Part shown: positions 15,247 to 22,072 of the stretch, one piece after another
Layout of the letters: each line of letters starts with the position of its first letter
How positions within the stretch are numbered: position 1 is the first letter of the stretch
Assembly: GCA_035532295.1 (NCBI GenBank)
Contig: DATKRH010000238.1
Location: forward strand, 1-38,439
DNA length: 38,439 nucleotides
From: DASUBV01 sp035532295
Lineage (GTDB): Bacteria > Actinomycetota > Actinomycetes > Streptosporangiales > Streptosporangiaceae
Reading direction: 5' to 3'
The notes under the pieces: generated by a model
Database searches by the model: none
Told to the model about the DNA's origin: nothing
Seen by the model: the letters and a program-made list of their open reading frames with translations, nothing else
Made by a program: the position numbers and the translations under genes

Positions 15247-16581
15247 CTAGAAGACCACGAGGCGCTGGCGGTCGATGAAGCTCAGGTCGCTGGACAGCCT
15301 GCTGTAGCGCTGGCGCAGATGCCGGAGTCCCTCGTCCCGGCGGGTGTCCAGCATCGCCTCGACCGTCGCGGCCGGGAACAGGTTCATGATTTCCAGGGCC
15401 AGCCTCCGGGTGAGCTCATACCCGTGGCTCTCCACTAGATCGAGCGCGTTGCGGACGGGCGCGCGCAGGCCGGCGAGCTCGTCCGGGTCGGGAGCGAGGC
15501 CATCCGGTGCGCCCGGCGCAGCACCCCGCGCACCCCGCGCATCCCGCGCACCCCGCGCACCCCGCAGGAACTTGGCTAGGATCTGCGTCAGCACGATAGC
15601 GATCTCATCGGTTCGCATCGCCCGGATGAGGCCCATCAAAGTTGCCGAGACCTTCGACACTCCCCGGGCGACCAGGCGGCCGGACGGCGTGATCACCTCG
15701 ATCACGTCCCCCCCGGCAAAGTTGCCGTCCACCTTCTTGATCCCCGAGGCGAACAGGCTCGCGCCTGCTCGGATGCTCTCCTCGGCTGGCCGGTTAATGA
15801 CGATGGAACCATGACTCATGGCCACGCCGGAAATCCACCTGGACTCCGCGGGGAAACGCTCGCGGGCGACCACGACGCGCGTGCCCACGGGCTCACCCTT
15901 GACGCACTGCGTGATAACGCCATGCAGCCGGGCGCTGGCGATATGCGTCTCGATTCCGTTGTAGGCAGCCAGTTCCGCCGCGCGCAGCTTCGAGCGCATG
16001 CCGCCCCGGCCCGTCCCGGCCTTGCTCGTCTGAACGCCGCGAGTGTCCGCGGCCGCGAGATCTGCTAGCTGGACGCCGGAATCCTGCACGCCGGGAACGT
16101 CGGTGAGGAGCAGCAGTTTGTCCGCGCCGCTGGACACGGCCAGGGCCACGGCTATCCCGTCGTTGTCGGAGCCTCGCATGTCGGTCACGTCGTTGCCGTT
16201 GACGATGGGGATCACCCCGGCGCGCCCGCACTCATCCAGCACCGCGCAGACCGATGACATGGCCCTGGCCGACTTCAGGTCGCTCTCGGAGATCAGGACC
16301 TGGCAGACATGACGGCCGGACACCTCGGACACGGACCGGTAGATATCCATCAGGAACGGCTGGCCCACCGCGGCGGCCAGCCGGGCCGAGGAGCCGAGCT
16401 CGCTCGTCCGGGCGAGATAGGCCGAGCCGGACGCCACCGCCCCGGAGGAGACGAGGACCACGTTCCAGCCGAGGGACCTGGCGTTCAGCGCCGCGTCGAG
16501 GGCCGAGGTGAGGACGACCGGGTCGGGGCCGGTGGAGCGGGTCACCGAGCTGGAGCCGATCTTGACCACGACCGACCTCAA
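15247..16581 (-). CDS. proB: Glutamate 5-kinase-like protein with PUA domain and C-terminal extension
   Basis: Amino-acid-kinase-fold enzyme expected to phosphorylate the gamma-carboxyl of glutamate for the neighbouring ProA-like reductase. Motifs: VVKIGSSSVT (N-terminus), VVLVSSGAVASG, PIVNGNDVTD and GRGGMRSKLRAAELAA. A PUA domain (SRWISGVAMSHGSIVINRPA to GGDVIEVITPSGRLVARGV) follows. At 444 residues it is about 75 longer than usual: after ~355 there is an ARGARD-type repetitive linker and an unrecognised helical domain ending SFIDRQRLVVF. GSDNDGIA deviates from the usual GDND motif. TTG start 16581 has GGGAGG inside the 3' end of proA. It may be a paralogue of the housekeeping ProB. Confidence 0.8.
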   Translation of the reverse strand: MRSVVVKIGSSSVTRSTGPDPVVLTSALDAALNARSLGWNVVLVSSGAVASGSAYLARTSELGSSARLAAAVGQPFLMDIYRSVSEVSGRHVCQVLISESDLKSARAMSSVCAVLDECGRAGVIPIVNGNDVTDMRGSDNDGIAVALAVSSGADKLLLLTDVPGVQDSGVQLADLAAADTRGVQTSKAGTGRGGMRSKLRAAELAAYNGIETHIASARLHGVITQCVKGEPVGTRVVVARERFPAESRWISGVAMSHGSIVINRPAEESIRAGASLFASGIKKVDGNFAGGDVIEVITPSGRLVARGVSKVSATLMGLIRAMRTDEIAIVLTQILAKFLRGARGARDARGARGAAPGAPDGLAPDPDELAGLRAPVRNALDLVESHGYELTRRLALEIMNLFPAATVEAMLDTRRDEGLRHLRQRYSRLSSDLSFIDRQRLVVF

Positions 16582-16583
16582 GG

Positions 16584-17822
16584 TCAGGCCTCCCGCGGAC
16601 GCACGACGAACTGCCGGAGGCAGAGGTCCTGGAAGGTCACCGGCCCGCGGGGGCCGGGGACGTGATCGACGTTGATCCCCGTCTCGGGCACGCCGCGCAG
16701 CTTAAACCCGTCCAGGAGCCGGGTGCTCGCGTTCCAGAACGCCCCGGTCCCCCGGTAGCTGCGCAGGAACTCCCCGGCCGCGTCCGGGTCTGCGGTGACG
16801 ATGGCGGCGGCCAGGCCGGAGGTCTGGGTGTTGGCCAGCTCGGCGGCCTGCGCCGGTCCGCTGGCCGGGCTGACGGTTACGGTCGCCTCGCGCCCGTCGC
16901 TCAGTGCCCACTCGTAGCCGAGCGGCTCGTCATGGGGCGCCAGCGACGGCGTGACGCCGCGGAGGGCCATGGCCTCGGTCGCCAGGGCCAGGAGCTCGTC
17001 CCAGGCGTCGGAGCAGATGAGCAGGAGGTTCAGCCGGTTGCAGACGCCGAGCCGATCCAGGCTCGCCGTGATCACCTGCCGCGCCAGGGCCGGGTCGGCC
17101 GCCCGGTCCAGGTAGAGCACGCCGCCGCCGTCGGCGTGCGCGAGCGTCCGCACGCCGCGGCGGGCCGCCTGCGCCGCGAGCAGCCGGGTGCTCTCCCCGC
17201 TCCCCCGCAGGATCACCAGCGGGATCAGGTGCGGCAGGCTCACCAGGGCCTGCGCCGCCTCCCGGTCGGCCGACCGGACTAGCTGCAACGCGCCCGGGTC
17301 CAGCCCGGCGGCGGTCAGCGCGGGCGCGATGGCGTGATCGAACAGGGCCGACGCCGATCCGAGCGCCGCGGCGCCCGTCCGCAGCACCCCGGCGTTGCGT
17401 GACTTCAGCAGCTGGGATGCGACGTCGATGGTGACATTGGGCCGCGCCTCGAAGTTCGCGCCGATCACCCCGACCGGCACCCGGCGCTCGCTCAGCACCA
17501 GGCCGCCGGGCAGTTCCCCCACTGCGGTCTCCTCCGGCGGGAAGCCGGCATCTGCCAGCAGGCCGATCTGAGCGGCCATGTCGGCTAGCCGGCCCTCATC
17601 CAGCCGGAGCCGGTCCAGCAGGCCACCGCCCAGCCCGGCCGCCTCGCCGGCCGCCACGTCGGCGGCGTTGGCGGCCAGGATCTCCGGCGCGCGCTCGGTC
17701 AGCAGGTCGGCCATGGCGAACAACGCCTTGTCGATGACCTCGCCAGGCGCGGCGGCGATGCTCCGCGCTCCGGCGGCCGCCGCCGCGCCGCAGGCGGTCA
17801 CCACGTCTTCCACAGTTGTCAC
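16584..17822 (-). CDS. proA: Gamma-glutamyl phosphate reductase (divergent)
   Basis: Aldehyde-dehydrogenase-fold enzyme that reduces gamma-glutamyl phosphate to glutamate semialdehyde with NADPH. The 412 residues are near normal length. Seen: VGVIGANFEARPNVTID, the nucleotide-region VILRGSGEST, the catalytic Cys in LGVCNRLNLLL, and GTGAFWNASTRLLDGFKLR near the end. It diverges where canonical ProA has HxDGxCHVYxD (here HADGGGVLYLD), suggesting a specialised copy. It lies upstream of the kinase, the reverse of the common proB-proA order, 2 nt apart. Start is uncertain: GTG 17822 fits family length; ATG 17864 is possible. Confidence 0.8.
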   Translation of the reverse strand: MTTVEDVVTACGAAAAAGARSIAAAPGEVIDKALFAMADLLTERAPEILAANAADVAAGEAAGLGGGLLDRLRLDEGRLADMAAQIGLLADAGFPPEETAVGELPGGLVLSERRVPVGVIGANFEARPNVTIDVASQLLKSRNAGVLRTGAAALGSASALFDHAIAPALTAAGLDPGALQLVRSADREAAQALVSLPHLIPLVILRGSGESTRLLAAQAARRGVRTLAHADGGGVLYLDRAADPALARQVITASLDRLGVCNRLNLLLICSDAWDELLALATEAMALRGVTPSLAPHDEPLGYEWALSDGREATVTVSPASGPAQAAELANTQTSGLAAAIVTADPDAAGEFLRSYRGTGAFWNASTRLLDGFKLRGVPETGINVDHVPGPRGPVTFQDLCLRQFVVRPREA

Positions 17823-17940
17823 GATGCCGAGCTTAGATGCCCGGCCGTGCCGCGAGCTCCTCATATCCGCCGTGATGCGGTCGGCTGCTTGGCTGGCAGC
17901 CGGGCGGGCTGGCCGGGCGAGCGGGGACTGCTGGCCCGGC

Positions 17941-17990
17941 GGCCGGGGTCAGCGGCCGCAGGCCGGGCCGGGGTCAGCGGCCGCAGGCCG
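17941..17990. repeat. 25-bp tandem duplication at the 3' end of the second AbiEi/DUF559 gene
   Basis: Two perfect 25-nt copies. The second contains the stop codon of the minus-strand gene (17974-17976), so the last codons of that gene come from repeat sequence, as also happens at 2929-2960 for its paralogue. Confidence 0.9.
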
Positions 17991-18948
17991 GGCCGCAGCG
18001 GGAAAGGGTGCCGGTCCAGCCGTGTTCACGCAGGACCTGACCGATCTCCGCGGCCATCCGGCAGGGGTGCTCGGTGACATCGGCCCACCCGTAGCGGAGC
18101 GTGACAATGCCGACGCGGGCAAAGAAGTTGTCCCGGTGAGCGTCCTGCCAGCGGTCTTCCGCCCGGTGGGCGGCCCGGCCGTCGAGTTCCACCGCGACGC
18201 CGCACTCCTCGTAGAGATTGTCGAGGTACTGGGACTGCGATCCGCGAGGCCGCTGGGCCTGCCGACTGGCGGCGGGGAGGCCGTGGGGCCGCTCGACGCC
18301 GTGCACGTAGCGGTACTCCAGCACCGAGTGAACGCCGCCCCCGATGTCATCGAGCGCGCCGGTCAGCGCCGCGCGCCAGCGCACCCGCGGGCGCTCCTGC
18401 ATTGCTCGTCGCAATGCCTCGGGGGTAGTGCGGCGTCGCGCACAGGCGGCGACCGGCCAGAAGAGCGCCTCATCGAAACGAGCCGAGGCCAGCGCCAGGT
18501 CGAGTACCGTCTCCTCGACCCGCGTGCGGGGCGGAACGCGCACAGGGTGGCGCGCAACGGCCAGCCGGGCTGACTGATGGACAACGATGCGCGGCGCCCC
18601 GGCTCGGCGCTCGCGGCCCGAGACCGTGACCTCTCGCTCGGGTAGAACGGTGACGTGAATGGCGCTGGCTCGGACGTCCGTCAGCCCGTCCAGCTCCGCT
18701 GCGGTGTGATAACTCAGCGCCGCGCACGGACCCGCTCGCAGTACGGCGCCCCACAATAAGCACTCCCGGGACGGCTGACCTGTGAACGCCGCGTACACCC
18801 CTCGATACAGCGGCTGCCATCGGCTGCGGCGCAGCCGAGCGTCAATGACGGCTGTCTCCAACCCGACGCTGGGCGCCTGCCATCGTGCGACGACACCCGC
18901 CTGCGTCGCCAGCAGCAGCCGACAGCTATCGCTGAGATCGCCCGACAT
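17974..18948 (-). CDS. AbiEi-like N-terminal domain fused to DUF559/Vsr-like nuclease domain (paralogue 2)
   Basis: A 324-residue paralogue of the protein at 1963-2940, collinear along its length: RLRRSRWQPLYRGVYAAFTG and SYHTAAELDGL in the N-terminal part, PPRTRVEETVLDLALA in the middle, and the nuclease-like core NLYEECGVAVELDGRAAH followed by TLRYGWADVTEHPC. ATG 18948 is chosen because it matches the paralogue's start; the frame stays open to 19128 only because the upstream 30-bp repeat has no in-frame stop. The region just upstream is an array of five DnaA boxes and then a palindrome. DnaA could therefore control its expression (inference). No partner toxin gene is adjacent. Confidence 0.8.
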   Translation of the reverse strand: MSGDLSDSCRLLLATQAGVVARWQAPSVGLETAVIDARLRRSRWQPLYRGVYAAFTGQPSRECLLWGAVLRAGPCAALSYHTAAELDGLTDVRASAIHVTVLPEREVTVSGRERRAGAPRIVVHQSARLAVARHPVRVPPRTRVEETVLDLALASARFDEALFWPVAACARRRTTPEALRRAMQERPRVRWRAALTGALDDIGGGVHSVLEYRYVHGVERPHGLPAASRQAQRPRGSQSQYLDNLYEECGVAVELDGRAAHRAEDRWQDAHRDNFFARVGIVTLRYGWADVTEHPCRMAAEIGQVLREHGWTGTLSRCGPACGR

Positions 18949-18999
18949 GATGCCATGCTCGGCAACCTCCGGCCAGGACGCAGCAAAGCGGGCAATCCC

Positions 19000-19128
19000 T
19001 GTGGACAACGCCGGCAGCTCCGCCCAGACTGTGGACAACGCCGGCAGCTCCGCCCAGACTGTGGACAACGCCGGCAGCTCCGCCCAGACTGTGGACAACG
19101 CCGGCAGCTCCGCCCAGACTGTGGACAA
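19000..19128 (-). promoter_or_regulatory. Array of five exact DnaA boxes at 30-bp spacing
   Basis: TGTGGACAA, the complement of the actinobacterial DnaA box TTGTCCACA, occurs exactly at 19000-19008, 19030-19038, 19060-19068, 19090-19098 and 19120-19128. All five have the same orientation, at the ends of perfect 30-bp direct repeats (unit 19001-19030, four copies plus a partial fifth). A 30-bp period is close to three helical turns, so bound DnaA would lie on nearly one face. It sits 52-180 nt upstream of the second AbiEi/DUF559 gene. No AT-rich unwinding region is seen, which argues for titration or regulation rather than an origin. Confidence 0.7.
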
Positions 19129-19139
19129 ACCGGCCTCCG

Positions 19140-19196
19140 TTCATGATCACCCGGCTTTCTCAGTCACTGTGACTGAGAAAGCCGGGTGATCATGAA
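19140..19196. repeat. Long palindrome with CATGATC termini (hairpin 2)
   Basis: Arms of 28 bp (19140-19167 and 19169-19196) pair perfectly around a single central base; the left arm begins TTCATGATCACCCGGC. Similarity between the flanks continues a few bases further with small indels. It lies 21 nt after the stop of the 19218-19460 gene and next to the DnaA-box array. The ends match hairpin 1; the interior does not. It could also stop transcription of the short gene, but there is no T-run. Confidence 0.95.
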
Positions 19197-19217
19197 ACGG
19201 CCGGCGCCTCGCGGGTG

Positions 19218-19460
19218 CTAGCTCTCCGTGAGGTGGTCCATGTCGGGCGGGATGACCTGACGGGAGGTGAGGGCCGCCCGGAGCAGGTGCTCGGCCGAAT
19301 TGATCGCCGCCCAGGCCGTGATCGCGAAGGTGTGGGCCCGGTCCAGGTCGGCCAGGCCGGTGCAGCCAAAGGAGACCCGAGCATCATGAATCGCCAGCTC
19401 GAGCTGCCGGGCAGCCTCGTTCAGGTCGACGGAACCCTCAGTTGTCTCCGGAATGCTCAC
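19218..19460 (-). CDS. Small hypothetical helical protein
   Basis: An 80-residue protein of unrecognised family, predominantly helical (NEAARQLELAIHDARVSFG; FAITAWAAINSAEHLLRAAL) with one Cys. GTG 19460 is supported by a GGAGGA ribosome site 5-6 nt upstream. It ends 21 nt before hairpin 2. It resembles a small cytosolic accessory protein; no function is assigned. Confidence 0.55.
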   Translation of the reverse strand: MSIPETTEGSVDLNEAARQLELAIHDARVSFGCTGLADLDRAHTFAITAWAAINSAEHLLRAALTSRQVIPPDMDHLTES

Positions 19461-19571
19461 CAGGTCCTCCGTCCCTGATGCCGCGGGCGAAACGCCCCGG
19501 CGAACGTCCGAGCTACCCAGCTAGATCGGCGCCATGCCAGTTCTGCAGGGCGGCATCGGCTGCGGATAGTA

Positions 19572-19652
19572 GATCGGGCCTCGCGATCGGGCCTCGCGAC
19601 GCCGCGGGCCTCGCGATCGGGCCTCGCGATCGGGCCTCGCGACGCCGCGGGC
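19572..19652. repeat. Higher-order tandem repeat downstream of the TetR gene
   Basis: Two ~43-nt blocks, each two copies of the 13-mer GATCGGGCCTCGC followed by a 17-mer GACGCCGCGGGCCTCGC (the last copy degenerates at its end). It fills the gap after the TetR stop. No open frame is supported. Confidence 0.9.
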
Positions 19653-19655
19653 GCG

Positions 19656-20264
19656 TTACTGCCGCGCGGGGTCGATCAGGAGGCCGGCCAGGACCAGCGA
19701 CATCATCCGGTCGGCCTGGCCTGCGTCTCCCGGCGCGGAATCAGCGGCCAGCATCAGGCCGTGCACCAGCCGGAGCACGTCGGTGCCGACGATGTCGGTG
19801 CGGGCGACGCCGGCTTCCTGGGCCCGGGTCAGCAGTGCCGTCGTAGCGTCGCGCAGCATCGCGCCGCACGAGGAGAATAGCTCCGACTCCTTGCCGAGCA
19901 TCGCGAGCAGGGCGGTATTCATCGACCGCTTCGTGCTGCCGAAAGCCGTCAGCGCGATCAGCCACTCCGCGAGCGCGTCGCCCGGCGAGTCGGCGGTGAG
20001 CAGTCCGCTGGCCCGCCGGTCCAGCGCCTCCACCTGATCGCGGTAAACGGCCTCGAGCAGCGACTGCCGGGTCGGGAAGTGCCGGTACAGGGTGCCGATC
20101 CCCACGCCCGCCCGCCGCGCGATCTCCTCCAGGGAGACATCGTCGGCGCCCCGCTCGGCGAAGGCCTCGGCGGCCCGGGCCAGCAGTTGCTCGCAGTTTC
20201 GCCGCGCGTCGGCCCGCATCGGGCGCTTCGCCGTCGCACCCGGCGCCGGCCCCGTCGCCGTCAT
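19656..20264 (-). CDS. TetR-family repressor
   Basis: A 202-residue TetR regulator. The N-terminal DNA-binding domain (~17-75) has SLEEIARRAGVGIGTLYRHF and PTRQSLLEAVY, and the C-terminal ligand domain is helical, with an ALAEWLIALTAFGSTKR segment of the type common in regulators of drug efflux. It is divergent from the MFS gene at 20482 and almost certainly represses it through the two palindromes at 20356-20394. ATG 20264 is preceded by GAGGTGAGGG. Confidence 0.9.
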   Translation of the reverse strand: MTATGPAPGATAKRPMRADARRNCEQLLARAAEAFAERGADDVSLEEIARRAGVGIGTLYRHFPTRQSLLEAVYRDQVEALDRRASGLLTADSPGDALAEWLIALTAFGSTKRSMNTALLAMLGKESELFSSCGAMLRDATTALLTRAQEAGVARTDIVGTDVLRLVHGLMLAADSAPGDAGQADRMMSLVLAGLLIDPARQ

Positions 20265-20286
20265 CCCTCACCTCACCATGCTCACG

Positions 20287-20334
20287 CCGCGCGGCTTGAC
20301 CGTGCCGACACGACCGCGCGGCTTGACCGTGCCG
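20287..20334. repeat. 21-bp direct repeat in the TetR/MFS intergenic region
   Basis: CCGCGCGGCTTGACCGTGCCG occurs twice (20287-20307 and 20314-20334), 27 bp apart, between the TetR start and the operators. It may be a duplication without function. Confidence 0.75.
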
Positions 20335-20346
20335 GCAAGACCGTGC

Positions 20347-20394
20347 TTGCCAAAGCGGAGGGTACCTCCGTATAGTTACCGGAGGGATCCTCCG
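20347..20394 (+). promoter_or_regulatory. MFS promoter with two TetR operators
   Basis: Two 15-bp palindromes of identical arms, CGGAGG-GTA-CCTCCG (20356-20370) and CGGAGG-GAT-CCTCCG (20380-20394), are 24 bp apart centre to centre. A -35 TTGCCA (20347-20352) and -10 TATAGT (20371-20376) with an 18-nt spacer serve the plus-strand MFS gene. The first operator fills the spacer and the second covers the likely start site. The site is visible; assignment to the adjacent TetR is inference from the divergent layout. Confidence 0.8.
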
Positions 20395-20481
20395 AATCTT
20401 TCTTCAGGCTAGCTCATCTTCGGCCGCGCTCGCCAGGCCTGCGTCGCGCGGCACCTCCGCGTACTCCTCTGGAAGGAATCC

Positions 20482-22035
20482 ATGCCTTCGCCTGCTCTGA
20501 CCACGTCAGCTCAGCCTGGCCAAGCGTCTGCCCGACGCCGTCATCGACCTGGCATCACCCTGGCCATCATGCTGTGCGCCCAGCTGATGATCGTGCTGGA
20601 CCTCTCGGTCGTGAACATCGCCCTGCCGAGCATCGCCAGCGGCCTGCACTTCTCGGCGGCCAGCTTGTCCTGGGTGCTGAACGCCTACGCGCTCACCTTC
20701 GGCGGCCTGCTGCTGCTGGGCGGCCGCGCCGGGGACGTCCTCGGCCGACGCCGCGTCTTCCTGGCCGGCCTGGCCCTGTTCACCGCCGCATCGTTGGCCG
20801 GCGGCCTGGCCACCACGGCAACCTGGCTGCTGGCGGCCCGCGCCGCGCAGGGCGTCGGCGGCGCGATCGCCACCCCGGCCGTGCTGGCGATCATCGTGTC
20901 CGGATATCCCGACGGCCGGGAGCGGACTCGCGCCCTCGGCCTGTTCACCGCGGTCGTCATGGGCGGCGGCTCGCTGGGCCTGGTCCTCGGCGGGGTGATC
21001 ACCGAATGGTTCTCCTGGCGGTGGGTGCTGTTCATCAACGTGCCCATCGGCATCGCGGTGCTGCTGATCGGCCCCCGGTTCATCGGCGAGTCGCCCCGGC
21101 AGCCCGGCAAGCTGGATCTCGGCGGGGCGCTGACCTCGACAGCCGGCATGTCCGCGCTGGTCTACGCGTTCATCCGGGCGGCATCGAGCGGCTGGAGCGA
21201 CTCGCTCACCCTGGCCGCGTTCGCGGCGGCGGCGATGCTGCTGGCGACGTTCGTCGCGATCGAGACCAGGTCGGCGCAGCCGATTACGCCGCTGCGCCTG
21301 TTCGCCGACCGCAGTCGCACGGCGTCCTACGTCGTGCGCCTGCTGCTGGTGGCCGGCATGTTCGGGATGTTCTTCTTCCTGTCGCAGTTCGTCCAGGAGG
21401 TGCTCGGCCTGAGCCCGCTGCTGGCCGGGCTGGCGTTCCTTCCCATGACCGCCGCGCTGTTCGCGGTGTCCCGGCTGGCACCGGTGCTCATCCCCCGGTT
21501 CGGGGCCAAGCCGCTCATGATCGCCGGGCTCATCCCGGCCGTGACCGGCATGGCATGGCTCGGCCAGCTCTCCCCCAGCTCCACCTACCTGTCCGGTGTG
21601 CTGGGCCCGCTGCTCCTGCTCGGCGGGGGAATGGGTGTCGCCTTCGTGCCACTGACCCTAACGTCGCTGGCCGGGGTGGCGCCGGAGGACTCGGGCGCCG
21701 CCGCGAGCATGGTGAACGTCACCCAGCAGGTCGGCGGGGCGCTCGGGCTGTCGATCCTGGTGACGGTGTACGGGACCGCCAGCCGGGCCGCCGCGCGGCA
21801 TCCGCTCGCGCACGCCGGACCGGTCGCGCAGGCGCACCACATCCTCACCCGCGGCATGGCCGTGTCCTTCACCGTGGCGGCCGCCTTCGACCTGTGCGCG
21901 TTGCTGGTGGTCCTGCTGGCCATCCGGATGCGCGGTCCCGCGCCGGCCGCCAGCCCGACGCGAGCTGAAGAGATCGCCGTCGAGTCCGACGGCGAGGTGG
22001 AGATCCTGGGAGCCGCAGCCGGCGAAATACGATGA
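20482..22035 (+). CDS. MFS multidrug exporter, DHA2 (EmrB/QacA) family
   Basis: A 517-residue 14-helix proton antiporter of the EmrB/QacA type. Motif D1/TM1 reads MLCAQLMIVLDLSVVNIALP, motif A is in GGRAGDVLGRRRVFLAG, and motif C-type Gly/Pro segments are in VMGGGSLGLVLGGVITEWFS. The C-terminal tail is acidic (EEIAVESDGEVEIL). GGAAGGA precedes ATG 20482, and the leader from the predicted start is about 100 nt. It is controlled by the divergent TetR gene through the paired operators. Probable role: efflux of a toxic compound or own metabolite. Confidence 0.9.
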   Translation: MPSPALTTSAQPGQASARRRHRPGITLAIMLCAQLMIVLDLSVVNIALPSIASGLHFSAASLSWVLNAYALTFGGLLLLGGRAGDVLGRRRVFLAGLALFTAASLAGGLATTATWLLAARAAQGVGGAIATPAVLAIIVSGYPDGRERTRALGLFTAVVMGGGSLGLVLGGVITEWFSWRWVLFINVPIGIAVLLIGPRFIGESPRQPGKLDLGGALTSTAGMSALVYAFIRAASSGWSDSLTLAAFAAAAMLLATFVAIETRSAQPITPLRLFADRSRTASYVVRLLLVAGMFGMFFFLSQFVQEVLGLSPLLAGLAFLPMTAALFAVSRLAPVLIPRFGAKPLMIAGLIPAVTGMAWLGQLSPSSTYLSGVLGPLLLLGGGMGVAFVPLTLTSLAGVAPEDSGAAASMVNVTQQVGGALGLSILVTVYGTASRAAARHPLAHAGPVAQAHHILTRGMAVSFTVAAAFDLCALLVVLLAIRMRGPAPAASPTRAEEIAVESDGEVEILGAAAGEIR

Positions 22036-22072
22036 GGAGAGACAGAGCCAGCGCGACGAGGATGTGCCCCTG

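Noticed and set aside
18949..19128. N-terminal extension of the second AbiEi/DUF559 gene as a four-fold 10-residue repeat protein
   Set aside because: The frame is open only because the 30-bp repeat has no in-frame stop. The paralogue starts at the position equal to 18948, and the repeat is better explained as DnaA boxes.
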